Assembly (NCBI GenBank): GCA_027627225.1
Contig: CM051040.1
Coordinates: 25,396,634-25,460,633, forward strand
Source: Congeria kusceri
Lineage: Eukaryota > Mollusca > Bivalvia > Myida > Dreissenidae
DNA length: 64,000 nt
Direction of reading: 5' to 3'
Under the pieces are notes generated by a model that had not been told where the DNA came from, made no database searches, and saw only the letters and a list, made by a program, of their open reading frames with translations. Each line of letters opens with the position of its first letter. Position 1 is the stretch's first letter. The position numbers and the translations under genes are program-made. Shown in pieces: positions 1 through 11,520 of this stretch.

Positions 1-1354
1 AGGTTTCGTATTTCTTTGAATTGATGTCTTATGTTGTAAATATGCCTTGCTGCTCGCTGAAGGTCAGTCATGCATTCCTTTGAAAGGTTTTCTAGAGTAC
101 CATATTCTTTTTGCTTTATTGTTTTCGATATTTTTTTCTTTTCCACATTTCCTTGTTCATTCATTTTCTCTTTTTCGAACTGCATATTTTTCCACATATA
201 CCAATAAAGTTGGCGACCATCGGCATTTGTAAATACTATTTCTTTGTTTTTGCATTCTTTGCATTCTCTGTACATGCATTCTTTTTTATCAATGCTGCAG
301 GTTATTTTCTGCAGAAGAGTGTCAATGTCCTTGATGTTAATGTCTTTCTCCTGGAAAAATTTGTTTATCTTGTACTGGATATTTTCGTGTATTTTGCAAC
401 GACATGTTTCTTTGTGTTTCTCCATTGGTTTTATAACCCAAAAAGGTTTAAGTTTATAAAAAAGGCTGTACGATAGTTTGCTGTTGTTTTCCAGTATAAA
501 CTTTGCATGAATGTTCTTGATACTGTCGTTTAGCAGCCGTATCTTTTCTTTACTCCATGGCGTGTAATCGATGACTTCTTGCCTCCCATCACCCGAGAAT
601 TGTTATCTCTTTCAAAAAAGTTGACGACCATTATTTTGATCACTGATGGCATGTTTGGCTTTCTTTCTTTGTGTAGGTATGATGTGTTGTTCCTTTTACT
701 GATCCCCAGAACATTTCGGGCATATTGACCAAGCATATATTTTTTTAATATTTGGTTTTTCCATATTATTTCCCTTAACAGGGTCTTATCCTTCTGATTT
801 GCACTTGTATTCATGATTTTGATATTTCTGACCATTATTAAATGGAGGGTGAGTGCTTTTCTAAGTTCGTTAGATCTGATCTTCCAGTCCACGCCTTTAG
901 TTATTTCTGAAGTGTCGTTCTTCTTGCTCAGGCGGTATGCACGCTTCTTATATCGTTCCTTCAATCTCCGCTCACAGTCAAATTTAACTCTCAGGGCAAA
1001 GAGATCTCTATATGCCTTTGAATTTTCTTTCCTTGAACGTTTTATTCCGCGTTTCTTGGAATGTTGTGGGTTGGCCATCTCATCTGTAGGACTTTGTGGG
1101 GGACTCAGCTGGTTCTGTACATGTTGCCAAATCATCGAATCTTTCTGCCTCTTGGCTTTCTGATTTTTTTTCCAGTTCCGTCTTGTTTTTCTTTTCTCTC
1201 TCTCGTTCATCTGATTGATAGATTTCAATGTACCATTGTTTCGTCTTCGTTGATAGCGCTCGCGTTCCTTTTCTTTATATTTCAGGTGTTTACCTGGATC
1301 CTCCCTTTGACGCTTTCTCCAAAGCGCCGCACGCTCTCCACATGTTAGTGCCAT
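1..1354 (-). pseudogene. Frameshifted, partial gene of an uncharacterised multicopy-type family
   Basis: A minus-strand frame opens with an ATG at 1354 and runs 274 codons to a stop at 530. Its N-terminal part is extremely basic and charged (Arg/Lys/Glu-rich, about residues 1-75), then Lys-rich throughout. About ten bases before that stop (around 536-545) the reading continues in another frame without a stop down to the window edge. There it encodes a segment with LLNDSIKNIHAKFI, then FWVIKP, then a Cys/His-rich stretch (CRCKIHEN, later CMYRECKECK). This continuation has the composition and logic of the same protein, so one gene with a single frameshift is the simplest reading; an intron is less likely because there is no spacer. 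From memory, basic N-terminus plus CxCxxHEN proteins are a highly multiplied family of unknown function in mollusc and cnidarian genomes. The 3' end lies outside the window. No function is assigned. Confidence 0.6.
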
Positions 1355-1635
1355 GTATTTGAAGACACTTTATATTGGGGTGTAATCATATCATGTGTTA
1401 TCTAAAAATGAACGACTAAAATTAACATAAATAGGCCTTATTAAATCGTTTCTCAAATATATAGTTTAATGTCGATTTTGGCTTTTACAAGTACACAAAA
1501 TATTGATGTTGATTCTAAATCAATGACAATATTCAACTAAATATAATCTTTATTTTATTTTATTTGTTTTTATTTAGTTTGCATTTGGTATATGCATATA
1601 TCTATTAATAAAGCTCTAATTGTTTTCTACTGTTT

Positions 1636-2050
1636 TAATGTCATTACCGAAACGCGCATGTCATTACCGTAACAAAAGAAATCGTTTCGGTAATGACCGT
1701 TGTGGTAATGATAAATAATTCATTTCTCGTCGGTAGCCATGTTTGTTCTTCTTGTTTACCCCTCTTTTACACTGCTTTGTCAGGATAACCAACCGTGCAA
1801 CCTCTTCAAACAATAATCAGAAGTAATGCATGTTATGAAAGAGATATAATTTTCGTTCGGTAATGACACAACATTTTATGTATTTTTTAAAAATCTTATT
1901 TTACCTCAAAAGCAGATTTCCAAAGCGTCCTGCACTTCACTTTCAGATATTTCGCGCCATGACGTCATACCGAGTACGTTATACGGATGACGATTTATGT
2001 TCAATGTATATTGAGTTACAGGAAACGTTTAAGCCGTTGCGGTAATGTCA
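1636..2050. repeat. Cluster of GTCATTACCG/CGGTAATGAC motifs with a local inverted repeat
   Basis: The motif GTCATTACCGAAACG occurs at 1640-1654, a near copy follows at 1660-1674, and its reverse complement CGTTTCGGTAATGAC is at 1683-1697. Further inverted-orientation copies are near 1701-1711, 1856-1866 and 2035-2050. The first and third copies can form a hairpin stem of about 15 bp. A 60-codon open frame (1863-2045) lies between the last copies and contains an MTSYRVRYTDDD stretch that I do not recognise. The motif could be subterminal repeats of a DNA transposon or a protein-binding cluster. Confidence 0.5.
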
Positions 2051-2541
2051 AGCACCTTGGGACATGTAAAAAACCCATCTGATATTCTTTTGGTGGTACT
2101 TATATTACTAAAAAAAAACTTTTGTTTAATGCTTGTTAAACATTTCTGTTAATCACCATGTGAAAAAATGCAATATTAGTGAACACAACGAAGACGTGGA
2201 TAAGTTTTAAAAATTGCCACCTATGAATGGGGACATGGATTTTTCCTACAAATCGACTATACCTGGGTAGAAATCTTAAAAATTAATAAATATCTGTTGA
2301 ACTTAACAGGCAGTTCTTTTTTTTCAAACTTAATTTACATGATGTTAGTTTAGACAATTCATGTTTCACATTTATTCCTTAGGTTTTGTGTTGATCTTTT
2401 GCTTTGAAAATAAAGGGACCAAAAAACATCACTTTTTGAAGAATTACCCATGCACATATATACAAACATCTATTATTAATTGTTCATCATAATATTTTGG
2501 CGAATACTTAATGCCTCTGATATGTACTTGCTTAACCTAAA
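2051..2541. other. AT-rich stretch, no feature seen
   Basis: No open frame, tRNA-like element or repeat shared with another part of the window was recognised here. Confidence 0.5.
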
Positions 2542-2940
2542 CGTTATTCACCTAAATATTCACATGAGTATCCTGGGATAAGACTACTCATGTCCAACTT
2601 GGTATCTAAGGGAGATAACTCTTTGGCCACGAAGATGGCGGGCTTTGCTGAACTCGAGGCTCCATGTCAAATTTCGGATAACAGTAGGTCGCATAACACC
2701 TACTGAGTGATAATTAATTGTCCATTATCTGTAAATGATCGAGTTCGTAAGAGATGGCTCTGACTCTTATAAATCATCGTGTGAACCATTAATGTGCTTA
2801 TATGTTTTCGACATGTATTGTACGAGTTGTCAGATGTCATTCCTGAATCAAAAAAATCTTTGCATAATATTTCAATGTATCTAACTATCCTACACTTATA
2901 TATCTGGTGAAAAAACGACATCAAATGATTATCATGATTC
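2542..2940 (+). repeat. Dispersed repeat A, copy 1
   Basis: This stretch aligns over about 400 bp with the reverse complement of 9195-9618. The match starts at CGTTATTCACCTAA and includes GTATCCTGGGATAAGACTAC, GAGATAACTCTTTGGCC and GTCGCATAACACCTACT-like blocks. Small substitutions and indels show it is old. The open frame 2700-2942 on the minus strand is a by-product. The flanks outside the aligned block do not match. Confidence 0.8.
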
Positions 2941-3189
2941 ACGAACCTCTAGCTCAGAAAGTCTTTTGAAGGTCAAAACGAAAGGTCCAGTCGTGTTCAG
3001 TGCAGGCAACCAATTCACACATCTAGACACAGACTTATTTAAGTCATCTGATAAAATTTTAACTTTTTATGTTTATGTTTAAGCGACAATTTCAAATCGG
3101 AGCTTGTATGTGACACCAAAATTTAAAATTGAAGTATTGTAAAACACAAAGAATAAATACAATATGAACTTACTACAAGACAAAGACTT

Positions 3190-3545
3190 TAAAGCAGCAG
3201 CCCAGAAATATGTTTAAAAAAATAAAAATTTGCAGAAATCGTTTCTAATGGACATCTTACCGATCAAAATACAAACAGCCGCATTGAAATCTATAAAGTA
3301 ATAACGTTTTCGTAACTTTTCTGTATGCGATAGCTGGTGATGCCGCTGGAGTAAATCAGCATGTACATTAATAGTATTTATTCCGTTCGTACCAAGCGTT
3401 TTCGAACATAGACAATATAAAATGCCTTTTGTAAATAAAACAAAGTTTTCAGTCGAGTCAACGTCATTAACGTTCATTAGAACTAATGCAAATTTAAGAT
3501 GTATTGAATTATTGTCAATGGAATGCGGCTTTAAATAATACATTC
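3190..3545 (+). repeat. Direct repeat D, copy 1
   Basis: It shares order and spacing with 4510-4875, including GCAGAAATCGTTTCTAATGG, a GATAGCTGGTGATGCC block and CAAGCGTTTTCGAACA. The 109-codon minus-strand frame within it is disrupted in the second copy, which argues against a conserved gene. Confidence 0.8.
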
Positions 3546-4509
3546 TTATACAAAACTGACAGCAAGTGAATTACATTTATTTTTGTTTTATTATGAGACA
3601 ATGTTCAACCTTTTGTGAATGAAGTCCCTGCTTCGAATTTTGGTCGTTAAGTGTATCTGTAAGTATGAAATATAGGTTGTTGTTTTTTTACATGGTAAAA
3701 TTGCATATTTTCTCACATATTTAAATACCAAGTATAAATACAGCGAACTGCCACAAACAAATGGACCTGCTACACCTGAGATGTCCCTTCTTCCGATGCC
3801 TTCTAATCATTTTCATGGTCACCAGGGGGCGGGGACAATCTTTTTATTTGGATACATTGAAAACTTGAACCTATTTAAAAATATGTACAGACAACAGTAG
3901 ATGTTCCCTTAAATATATCAGTAAAATATTTAATTAGAGTTAACAAATTTCGTCTTAATTAACAATAGGTCATAATTTAGCAATATTAGTATTACGTTGA
4001 GAAGAAACATGCAACTTCAGATATTTGTATTTTTTTAATCGGACGAATAAGAATGTCACTACTGTACTTAGCAGCTGGCTGTGTTTGCAAATAAACTTCT
4101 ACGGTATTGGGTGTTTACAATTTCATTTAACCAGTATTGCAGTTTCATTTAATTAAGCATTGAAAGAGGCAGTCAAAATTAAAGCAAACACTTATCGACT
4201 ATTATTATACCTCACCCTTTTGTCTTCATTCTTTGTTCATATACAAATGGAATAGTCAATTATTGGAAATATCACATAGCAATGTCAACTGCTATGACGT
4301 CGTGGTGGTAAACAATTGCGTTGGTATAACGTCATGGCGGAAGACACTTGTTTCGGTATAAAAAAATAATGATTGCCTTGGGCAACATTAATTCCTCGGG
4401 TTGACAAAATGCACTATCGCCGTCAAATAATGCAATATTTATTAAATTTATTAAAATTACGACTCCATTAATACTGTATAATGTATATATTTGCAAACTT
4501 TAAACAGCA
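3546..4509. other. AT-rich spacer between the two D copies
   Basis: No convincing coding frame or RNA gene was found. Short stretches such as AACGTCATGGCGG and ATGACGTCGTGGTGG near 4297-4340 resemble each other, but nothing further is supported. Confidence 0.5.
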
Positions 4510-4875
4510 GTTTACAGCAGCAGTCCAGAAATATTTTAAGAAAAATAAAACTTTGCAGAAATCGTTTCTAATGGACATCTTACTGATTAAAATACAAAAA
4601 AACGCATTGAAATCGGTAAAATAATAACGCTTTGTAAACTTTTTATCGCATAGTTATCTGTATGTGATAGCTGGTGATGCCTCTGGAGTAAAGCAGCATG
4701 TAGATTAGTGTACATTACGATCATACCAAGCGTTTTCGAACACAGACATTATAAAATGCCATATGTAAATAAGAAAACGTTTTCAGTCGAATAAACGTCA
4801 TGAACGTTCATTAGAACTAATGGCGATTTATGATGTACTGAATTATATTATATAGACTGCGGCTTTAATATGTTT
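4510..4875 (+). repeat. Direct repeat D, copy 2
   Basis: A diverged second copy of 3190-3545 in the same orientation, about 1.32 kb downstream. Substitutions and small indels are scattered along it. Both copies keep the GTTCATTAGAACTAATG block near their right ends. Confidence 0.8.
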
Positions 4876-5886
4876 TTTATTACAAACTCTTTATTCAACG
4901 CTAAATATAACTGAAACTCCAGATGCATCAGAAATGGAGAATCTCTTATTTAGGCCATACAAATTTGATTCTATGTTTAGCGTCCCCATGATTTTTTAAA
5001 ACCTACCAACCAGGCAGGAAAAAACAAACAACAAGTCGATAAAAAAAACATTTTTCTTTCACAACTTATTCATGGCAGTTGTACAAGCTAAAGCAAATGT
5101 TTATTTGCAAAACTGTTATATATCATCTTCATATTTGGAAACCTACTTTAACACAGTATTTTAACTGCGTAATTTGACTAGTTACACAATTATTTTTTTT
5201 ACAATTAATGTCAAAAACACACACCTTAACGTTAATTGCTTGTTCAAATATTATATACCTTTTCCGATTTTTCACATTGTCATTATTGTTTTTTTTTTCG
5301 TTCAGGCATCGGAAAACCTACCAGCCCGAGGACGCTAAACATAGAAACAAATTGGTATGACCTTATTTGCCACCCGAGTGTCTTTATCAAGGGCCGATTT
5401 TCTATATAATGCAATACACAACATAAAATAGGAAACAGACACAACGCTAAACAATCTTTTAAATTGGGCGTCACCACCTTGAAACGGCCAAAGATGAAGA
5501 TATAAATTGGTTTGTTGACGAACCAAGCCTCAACGTTGAATTGTGCGTGATTTGGACATAAGATGGCTAAACATTTCTAAACGCTGGCATATCTCTATGT
5601 CAAAGAGCATGTGTAATATTGTTTGTTTATGTTGACAAAGTGTGTTACCTTAGTGACGGAAATTTGAACATAGATGCTGAAACATGTTTTCCATTGGCAG
5701 TGATTATAGACAAAGTTTTGACCTCCATTTCAGTTCATTGAGGTGGATGTAAAGACACAGTGATATATATTTTTTATTTAAGTTAAAGTGTTGAACGCAG
5801 GCAATATATCAATTTAATGTTTTCGTGTGATGCACACATTGCCACATACACAATGTAAATGTACTTAAATATTTCGTAAGAGGTTC
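4876..5886. other. AT-rich stretch, no feature seen
   Basis: Two overlapping short minus-strand frames (5283-5526) have no recognisable protein features. The stretch ends where the 17-bp minisatellite begins. Confidence 0.5.
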
Positions 5887-6248
5887 CGCTTACTTCATCG
5901 GCATGTTTACTTCATCGGCACGCTTACTTCATCGGCATGTTTACTTCATCGGCACGCTTACTTCATCGGCATGTTTACTTCATCGGCACGCTTACTTCAT
6001 CGGCACGTTTACTTCATCGGCACGCTTACTTCATCGGCACGTTTACTTCATCGGCACGCTTACTTCATCGGCATGTTTACTTCATCGGCACGCTTACTTC
6101 ATCGGCATGTTTACTTCATCGGCACGCTTACTTCATCGGCATGTTTACTTCATCGGCATGTTTACTTCATCGGCATGTTTACTTCATCGGCACGCTTACT
6201 TCATCGGCATGTTTACTTCATCGGCACGCTTACTTCATCGGCATGTTT
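5887..6248 (+). repeat. 17-bp minisatellite, about 21 units
   Basis: About 21 head-to-tail copies of a 17-bp unit TTACTTCATCGGCACGC or its variant TTACTTCATCGGCATGT. The two variants largely alternate, giving a 34-bp higher-order unit over much of the array. Because 17 is not a multiple of 3 and the unit has no stop, the plus strand is open in all three frames; the predicted His/Phe/Ile-rich proteins are products of the repeat. Confidence 0.95.
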
Positions 6249-6589
6249 ATTGCATTAGCAGGTATGTATGGTAAAATCTAAACACAGCGGAACAGAACAG
6301 CACTTTGTTTTCACAGATTAAAAAACAGTAATAATTTCTAATAACATATTAGCATATATATATATTCAAAACAACACATTTGCAGACAACACACACGCGA
6401 TATTTCGTGTAACAATCATGTGGGAAAGTGGTCGCTGTGGATTTGTGTTTTCGAATGGAATATTAAGTGTGCACAAAGGAGTAATTTAACAATAGCACAT
6501 ATTTTATTATAAAAGCTTGATAAACTCCATCCATATTTAAGTATTATTTTTCCGAATCTCACATCTGTCTGACAGCTATCAGAATGCTG

Positions 6590-6860
6590 TATGGTATGAC
6601 GTACAAAACCTTAAATGGCGATAACAGATATGAGTAACATATCAATAGCAATATGTCATTAGGTTTCCAGACAATTTACACCGTTGTTATTTAATAAACG
6701 TTCCAATTGCAATGGCATTGTAGTTAGAATGTATTTAGAAGCGCTTTTTTTTAAAAGTCTGTTTCGCGAAAACTACTCTTTACTTTGCCTGCCAGGTGTC
6801 AGTAAACCGAAACCACTAAGGGTCCTTCTTTAAACAGAAATATCATGCCTGTTTTCTTAT
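6590..6860 (+). repeat. Dispersed repeat B, copy 1
   Basis: It aligns with the reverse complement of 9718-9975 and, over its right part, with the reverse complement of 50010-50165. Shared blocks include ACCTTAAATGGCG, CCAGACAATTTACACCG, CCAATTGCAA, and the right-hand GTCAGT...CGAAACCAC...GGTCCTTC series. The copies are well diverged. Confidence 0.7.
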
Positions 6861-7055
6861 CTTTGAATAATGCTACATGTCATGTGTATTCTCAAAGTTA
6901 TTTATTACTATTATAGTTTCTGAAGTATCGTAATTTTTAATTGTTACATTAAACTTTTACCTTCACGTTCAAGACCATGAAAGCAAGGATTCGATTGGTT
7001 TGCTAAAAGTCACCGGAAGTGACCTTCAATCGATTGTCCTAATGAGTATCATATA

Positions 7056-7316
7056 TGAGGCATGTCGTGGGAAAACCGGGCTTAATGCATGTGCGTAAAG
7101 TGTCGTCCCGGATTAGCCTGTGCAGTCCGCACAGGCTAATCCAGGACGGCACTCTCCGCCATCAGTGGATTTATGTTTAAAAGAGACTTCCTTGAAACAG
7201 AAAATACCAAAAGCGGAAAGTGCCGTCCTGGATTAGCCTGTGCGGACTGCACAGGCTAATCCGGGACGACACTTTCCGCACATGTATTAATCCCGGTTTT
7301 CCCATGACACGCCTCA
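7056..7316. mobile_element. Palindromic foldback/MITE-like element, full copy
   Basis: Starts TGAGGCATGTCGTGGGAAAA and ends with the near reverse complement (TTTTCCCATGACACGCCTCA). The inverted repeats extend through a subterminal stem in each half built on GGATTAGCCTGTGC...GCACAGGCTAATCC, so each arm can also fold on itself. About 60 bp of non-palindromic centre remains. It has no coding capacity. A half copy lies at 10426-10540. From memory, this element is very abundant in Dreissena sequence. Confidence 0.85.
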
Positions 7317-7928
7317 TTGTATGAGCTGAGTGTTATCAGGTTTCAATCATACATCATTACAACGCTCTTGACGTAAAATGCAGATGCAATATTCTTATGC
7401 AGGTGAATAAGACATGTTTGCGCAGGGCACCAATGAACTTGTTCGCGTTTGCCTTATTCCTTTTTATACATTTATATTTTTTAGACATGGTGCAGCGCCT
7501 ATATCACGAAATTTATAAAAGTAATTACCCAACGAAACAAACGTCGGGATAACATCTGCTAAAATATATACATGTAATTCTTACTTAACATACATTATAC
7601 ACGTATAGCAAATGAAGCAGTTTATTTAACTAAGGGAGGCAAATTGCGCACCAAGCTTCAAAACTAGACAGCGAGTTACATAATCTTAGAATCATATCAC
7701 TTCGTTGCCAGCCATTCAGATAAATTGAAATATGGTTTTTACAACGATTATTATTTTAGTACTTAAAGCATCTTCAGAAAATTTAAATATCGTTAATAAT
7801 TACAAGTACGATATACGTAGCCTCTTTTCCTGTATATTCGGCCACTTAAGAGCTAAACTGCTTTTATACCCTAAATGAGCACAATTTCAACAGTGAGACT
7901 TCTATCTATTAAAGTTAAGGTCTCTCCT
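7317..7928. other. AT-rich stretch, no feature seen
   Basis: No coding frame or repeat partner was recognised in this interval between two foldback elements. Confidence 0.5.
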
Positions 7929-8072
7929 TGTTGATTTCGGTGTTAGATCGTAATTTAATTCACGAGTGTTCATAGAAAATGATATTTTCACGAGTGGCAC
8001 AGCCACGAGTGAAAATATCTATTTTCTATGATCACGAGTGAAATAAAATACGATCTTACACCGAAATCAACA
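7929..8072. mobile_element. Palindromic foldback element (TGTTGATTTCGGTG termini)
   Basis: Left arm TGTTGATTTCGGTGTTAGAT, right arm its reverse complement ending CACCGAAATCAACA. The arms contain matching TTCACGAGTG, CATAGAAAAT and ATATTTTCACGAGTGG blocks and meet at GGCACAGCC, so the 144 bp is almost one palindrome. A half copy sits at 55938-56020. It is non-coding and MITE-like. Confidence 0.85.
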
Positions 8073-8966
8073 AATTTTCGTTTTATTGTATGCTTTTGGA
8101 CAATAAATAAATAAAATTGCGCGAGATAAGCTTCACAAGTTCGTTCATTCTGACGTCATAAAAATGACGTCAAAAATGATTCCAAAACTGTCATTCGTTA
8201 GTAAGGTAGGCAAAAAGTTTCATATTTTGTGAGTCGTTGTCGCTAAATTATAATTTTGTTGAATTTTATCATGTGTTTTATGTAAACACGTGCATGTACA
8301 TACTGTACATGTATATAAATTTGCCAAGGGTTGTAAACCACTACTTGTAGATCGATGCTATTTATGGAAAAATAGCCCGTTTTATGTTATATTTTCACTG
8401 CAGTGAAAATATAATTTTTTATTTCACCAATAAAATTCGATATTTCACTGAAATGCATATAATAGAAAATGTATATTTCATCCCATACACGTACGACCAA
8501 AATTTAAAGCAGGACTGCACTCACACTGTCTCACATTAAAACAATGTTTTATATGTAATTCACTTTCTGTCCGTTTTGTTTAAGCAAGTCTTTCTATTAT
8601 GTGAAGTCTTTTTCTAGTAGTAAATTCATATTGTAGTTTGTACTAGTATGCTTTTTGTTTTATAGTACTTAAATAGTCAATTTTGGTGTCACAAACAAGG
8701 CCCGATCGGAATGGTCCCATAAACCTGAACGCTAGTTAACATTTTCCTGAAGGACTTTTATTAGCCTTTGTCTAGATAATGAGAATAGATTCTCCATATA
8801 TTCTCTATCGTGTATAAAATATCTAATTGAAAATCATTTGATAATCAGAAATGAAAAAATGCTTCAAACAGATGTAAACTATGCCGAATTTAGTGAAAAG
8901 CATGCCAATGCATGAACGATATGTATTTGTCTGCGTTGGCTGTCAATGAACGTGAACAATATTTGA
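8073..8966. other. AT-rich stretch with a 26-bp perfect palindrome
   Basis: Contains a perfect 26-bp palindrome at 8388-8413 (half-site TATATTTTCACTG) and nearby related TTTCACTGAAAT and TTTCACC blocks. These suggest a decayed foldback relative of the element just upstream. No coding frame is supported. Confidence 0.55.
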
Positions 8967-8988
8967 CCCCCCCCCCCCCCCCCCCCCC
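8967..8988 (+). repeat. Poly-C tract, 22 bases
   Basis: An uninterrupted run of C preceded by ATTTGA and followed by AATCTGGGG. Length is likely variable or prone to assembly error. It produces the poly-Gly stretch in a spurious minus-strand frame. Confidence 0.95.
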
Positions 8989-9194
8989 AATCTGGGGTAT
9001 TGTACCCCTGTGTATTGGCATCCTGCTGTGGACACAGTGTGGATTTAGTGTGATGACACATATCAGCTGAGATCAATACACTGCTGCAATTGAAACAGTG
9101 CACTCCGCCTTTGCTCAGTCAGCTGAGAGAAAATTTTTATGGTGGACCAATACACAGAGTGGAAAACCCCATGGAGAGTCCAGACATTCCTTTA

Positions 9195-9618
9195 ACTTGG
9201 CCTTTAAATCATGTACTCATTTAATGACGTTTTTCACAAAACTTCTTAGCGTGGGTAAGTAAGCAACATCGTTTACAATTTAAATATTATGCAATAAAAA
9301 ATTCACAAATGGCGTCTGACAACTCGTACAATACATGTCGAAAACATATAAGCACATTAATGGTTCACACGATGATTTATACGAATCACAGCCATCTCTC
9401 ACAAAATCGATCATTTACAGATTATGGACAATTAATTGCCACTCAGCAAGTGTTATGCGACCTACTGTGATCCGAAATTTGACATGGAGCCTCGAGTATA
9501 GCAAAGCCCGACTGTTAAAGGGGCCAAAGAGTTATCTCCCTTAGAGACCAAGTTGGACCAAGTTTGACATGAGTAGTCTTATCCCAGGATACTCAGGTGA
9601 ATACTTAGGTGAATAACG
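9195..9618 (-). repeat. Dispersed repeat A, copy 2 (inverted)
   Basis: Reverse-complement partner of 2542-2940. The 69-codon plus-strand frame 9335-9544 is inside the repeat and is not preserved in copy 1. It ends at CGTTATTC in minus orientation, the same boundary as copy 1. Confidence 0.8.
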
Positions 9619-9717
9619 AAAGTAGGAATATTATTAAAGGTTACAGTAACAATTTTAGTAGCAATAATTAACATTGAGAATAAACAAGATAAAACAACAG
9701 GAGTTTTGTTGTTTTGA

Positions 9718-9975
9718 TGAAGGACCATTCGTGATTCCGATTAACTGACTTGTGGCCTGCAGAGTCGAAAAGTAGTCCCTCGGTACTGATTTGAGAATAG
9801 CGCTCCAAATCATGTTCGCTACCACCACAGTCTAATTAGAATGACCTTGCAATTGGCGCGTTTATCAAATAATACCGGTGTAAATTGTCTGGAAACATAA
9901 AGATAAGTTGTAAATATTTCGAAATTCATAACTTGTTATCGCAATTTCCGCCATTTAAGGTTTTACCTTACGCTT
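9718..9975 (-). repeat. Dispersed repeat B, copy 2 (inverted)
   Basis: The reverse complement matches 6590-6860 from the ACCTTAAATGGCG block through GGTCCTTC. It lies only about 100 bp from repeat A copy 2, while in the left region A and B are about 3.6 kb apart and in the opposite relative order. The two repeats therefore moved independently and do not form one large inverted duplication. Confidence 0.7.
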
Positions 9976-10425
9976 GCAGAGAGCTGTTAGCACTTTGACT
10001 TCACTATACTAGCACCGTTACTATTGGTATTAAACAGGTAGAGATGTTCTGCAGTATTTTAATAAAATTGAAAATCCCCTTGAATGCGTCATTGGACATG
10101 TTTCAATAACCGTTGTCACATATACACCCACAATCGATTACATATATCAAATATCATGATGAAAAGAGTGAGCAATGAAAGCCTTCTCAGACAAATTTTG
10201 TTTTCAATAGCAACTCATCCGTATTTAGAGAAGGGAACAATTTCGTTGATATTGTATATATTAATTGCTTAATTATTATGCTTTTTATTTTTAAAACTTC
10301 TATAATCTAATATTGTAATCTTAAATCCCCAAATACGTTAATATTTAAGTTTTTAATCATTCAACGAGTATCCGTTTGTCTTTATGTATGATTGTCATTA
10401 GTAGCTCGATGATATATTATGTAAA
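9976..10425. other. AT-rich stretch, no feature seen
   Basis: Short frames only. No repeat partner or RNA gene was recognised. Confidence 0.5.
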
Positions 10426-10540
10426 TGAGGCGTGTCGTGGGAAAACCGGGCTTTATGCATGTGCGTACAGTGTCCTCCCGGATCAGCTTGTGCAGTCAAC
10501 ACAGGCTAATCCGGGACGACACGTTCCGCTTTTATGGTGT
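10426..10540 (+). mobile_element. Half copy of the 7056-7316 foldback element
   Basis: Begins TGAGGCGTGTCGTGGGAAAA like the left arm of the full element and continues through the subterminal stem to CCGGGACGACACGTTCCGC. The second half is absent. Either a truncated copy or a single-arm derivative. Confidence 0.8.
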
Positions 10541-10669
10541 AATACGCATCAAAGATACTTTTGTTTAAATTTAACTTCATTAAGGTTTACCAGATGGATC
10601 GTAACTACGTCAAACTGTTCAGAGGGAAACAAAGCAGTAAATCGAATTATTTGTATGATGACATAGTTG

Positions 10670-11520
10670 AAATATACAAATAGGCCCCACCCTCTGGAGA
10701 TCTTTTTTTTTTAAACAAATCAAAATAAATAAAAGTATTTTGGTAGAGAACATCCTTAAAAACATTTATTTGAAAATATTTCGAAATCCAAACAGTTGTT
10801 TTTGACAGGAAGATTTTAAAAGTTCTATATAAAACCATATGAGGAAAAATGGCCCCGCCCCCCTGGTGGCCATTTTTTAAAGGACCGGAACCATTTGAAT
10901 AAATTTCGTAGAGAACCAAATTATTTGGAAATCCAACCAGTGGTTATTGACAAAAAGGTTTTCAAAGTTTTCAATGTAGCTATTATACGGTAAAATGGTA
11001 CCGTACTCCGAGCGGTCATGTTTTTCAGCGGACCGGAACCATTTGAGGAACTTTGGACGAGAACCATCCAAGGAACATTAATGTGATATTATTTCGAAAT
11101 TCAGAAAGTGTTTTCTGACAAGAAGATTTTCAAAATTTTCAATATAGCCATATAAGATAAAATAGCCCCGCCCCCTGGAGGCCATGTTTTTTAACGAAGC
11201 GGAACCATTTGAACAACTTTGGTAGAGGACAACCCATGGAACATATGAAAATCTACCAAGGTCTTAAGAAAGTGATTTCGTTTAAAGATTGTTCTATTTA
11301 TAGCTCTGGCTCTGGCGGCTATATTATGCAGAGGACCAGAACCATTTCAGTAAGTTTGGAAGAGGACCAGCGATGGAACATTTCTATGAAGTGGCATCAA
11401 TGTCGGCCCAACGGTTTCAAAGATGTCGTTTAAAGAAAAAGTATACGGACGGACGCACGCACGCACGACAAACGAACCGCCACTACAAAAGCTTGCTGCC
11501 ATTGGAGCTATAAACAAGTA
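10670..11520 (+). repeat. Tandem-core repeat element (GACCGGAACCATTTGA family), 3' end at GAGCTA
   Basis: About four to five diverged units of roughly 165 bp. Each carries a GGAACCATTTGA block, an AGAGAACC/AGAGGACC block, a TTTCGAAATCCA block, a GATTTTCAAA block and a CCCCGCCCCCTGG block. After the last unit comes ACGGACGGACGCACGCACGC, then a short segment ending GAGCTA. The same core occurs at 46872-47221. Minus-strand frames here (10647-11071) are by-products. No transposase is present. Confidence 0.7.

Noticed and set aside
111..476. 121-codon plus-strand hydrophobic frame
   Set aside because: It is antisense to the better-supported continuation of the minus-strand gene at 1-1354.
5903..6281. 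Three overlapping plus-strand proteins of 95-123 residues
   Set aside because: A stop-free 17-bp tandem unit opens all three frames; there is no coding signal.
2542..9618. A 7-kb transposon with 400-bp terminal inverted repeats
   Set aside because: The interior has no transposase-like frame, and repeats A and B have conflicting orders, so independent dispersed repeats explain the pair better.
10647..11071. Minus-strand frames of 64-90 codons
   Set aside because: They translate the 165-bp repeat units and restart in each unit.
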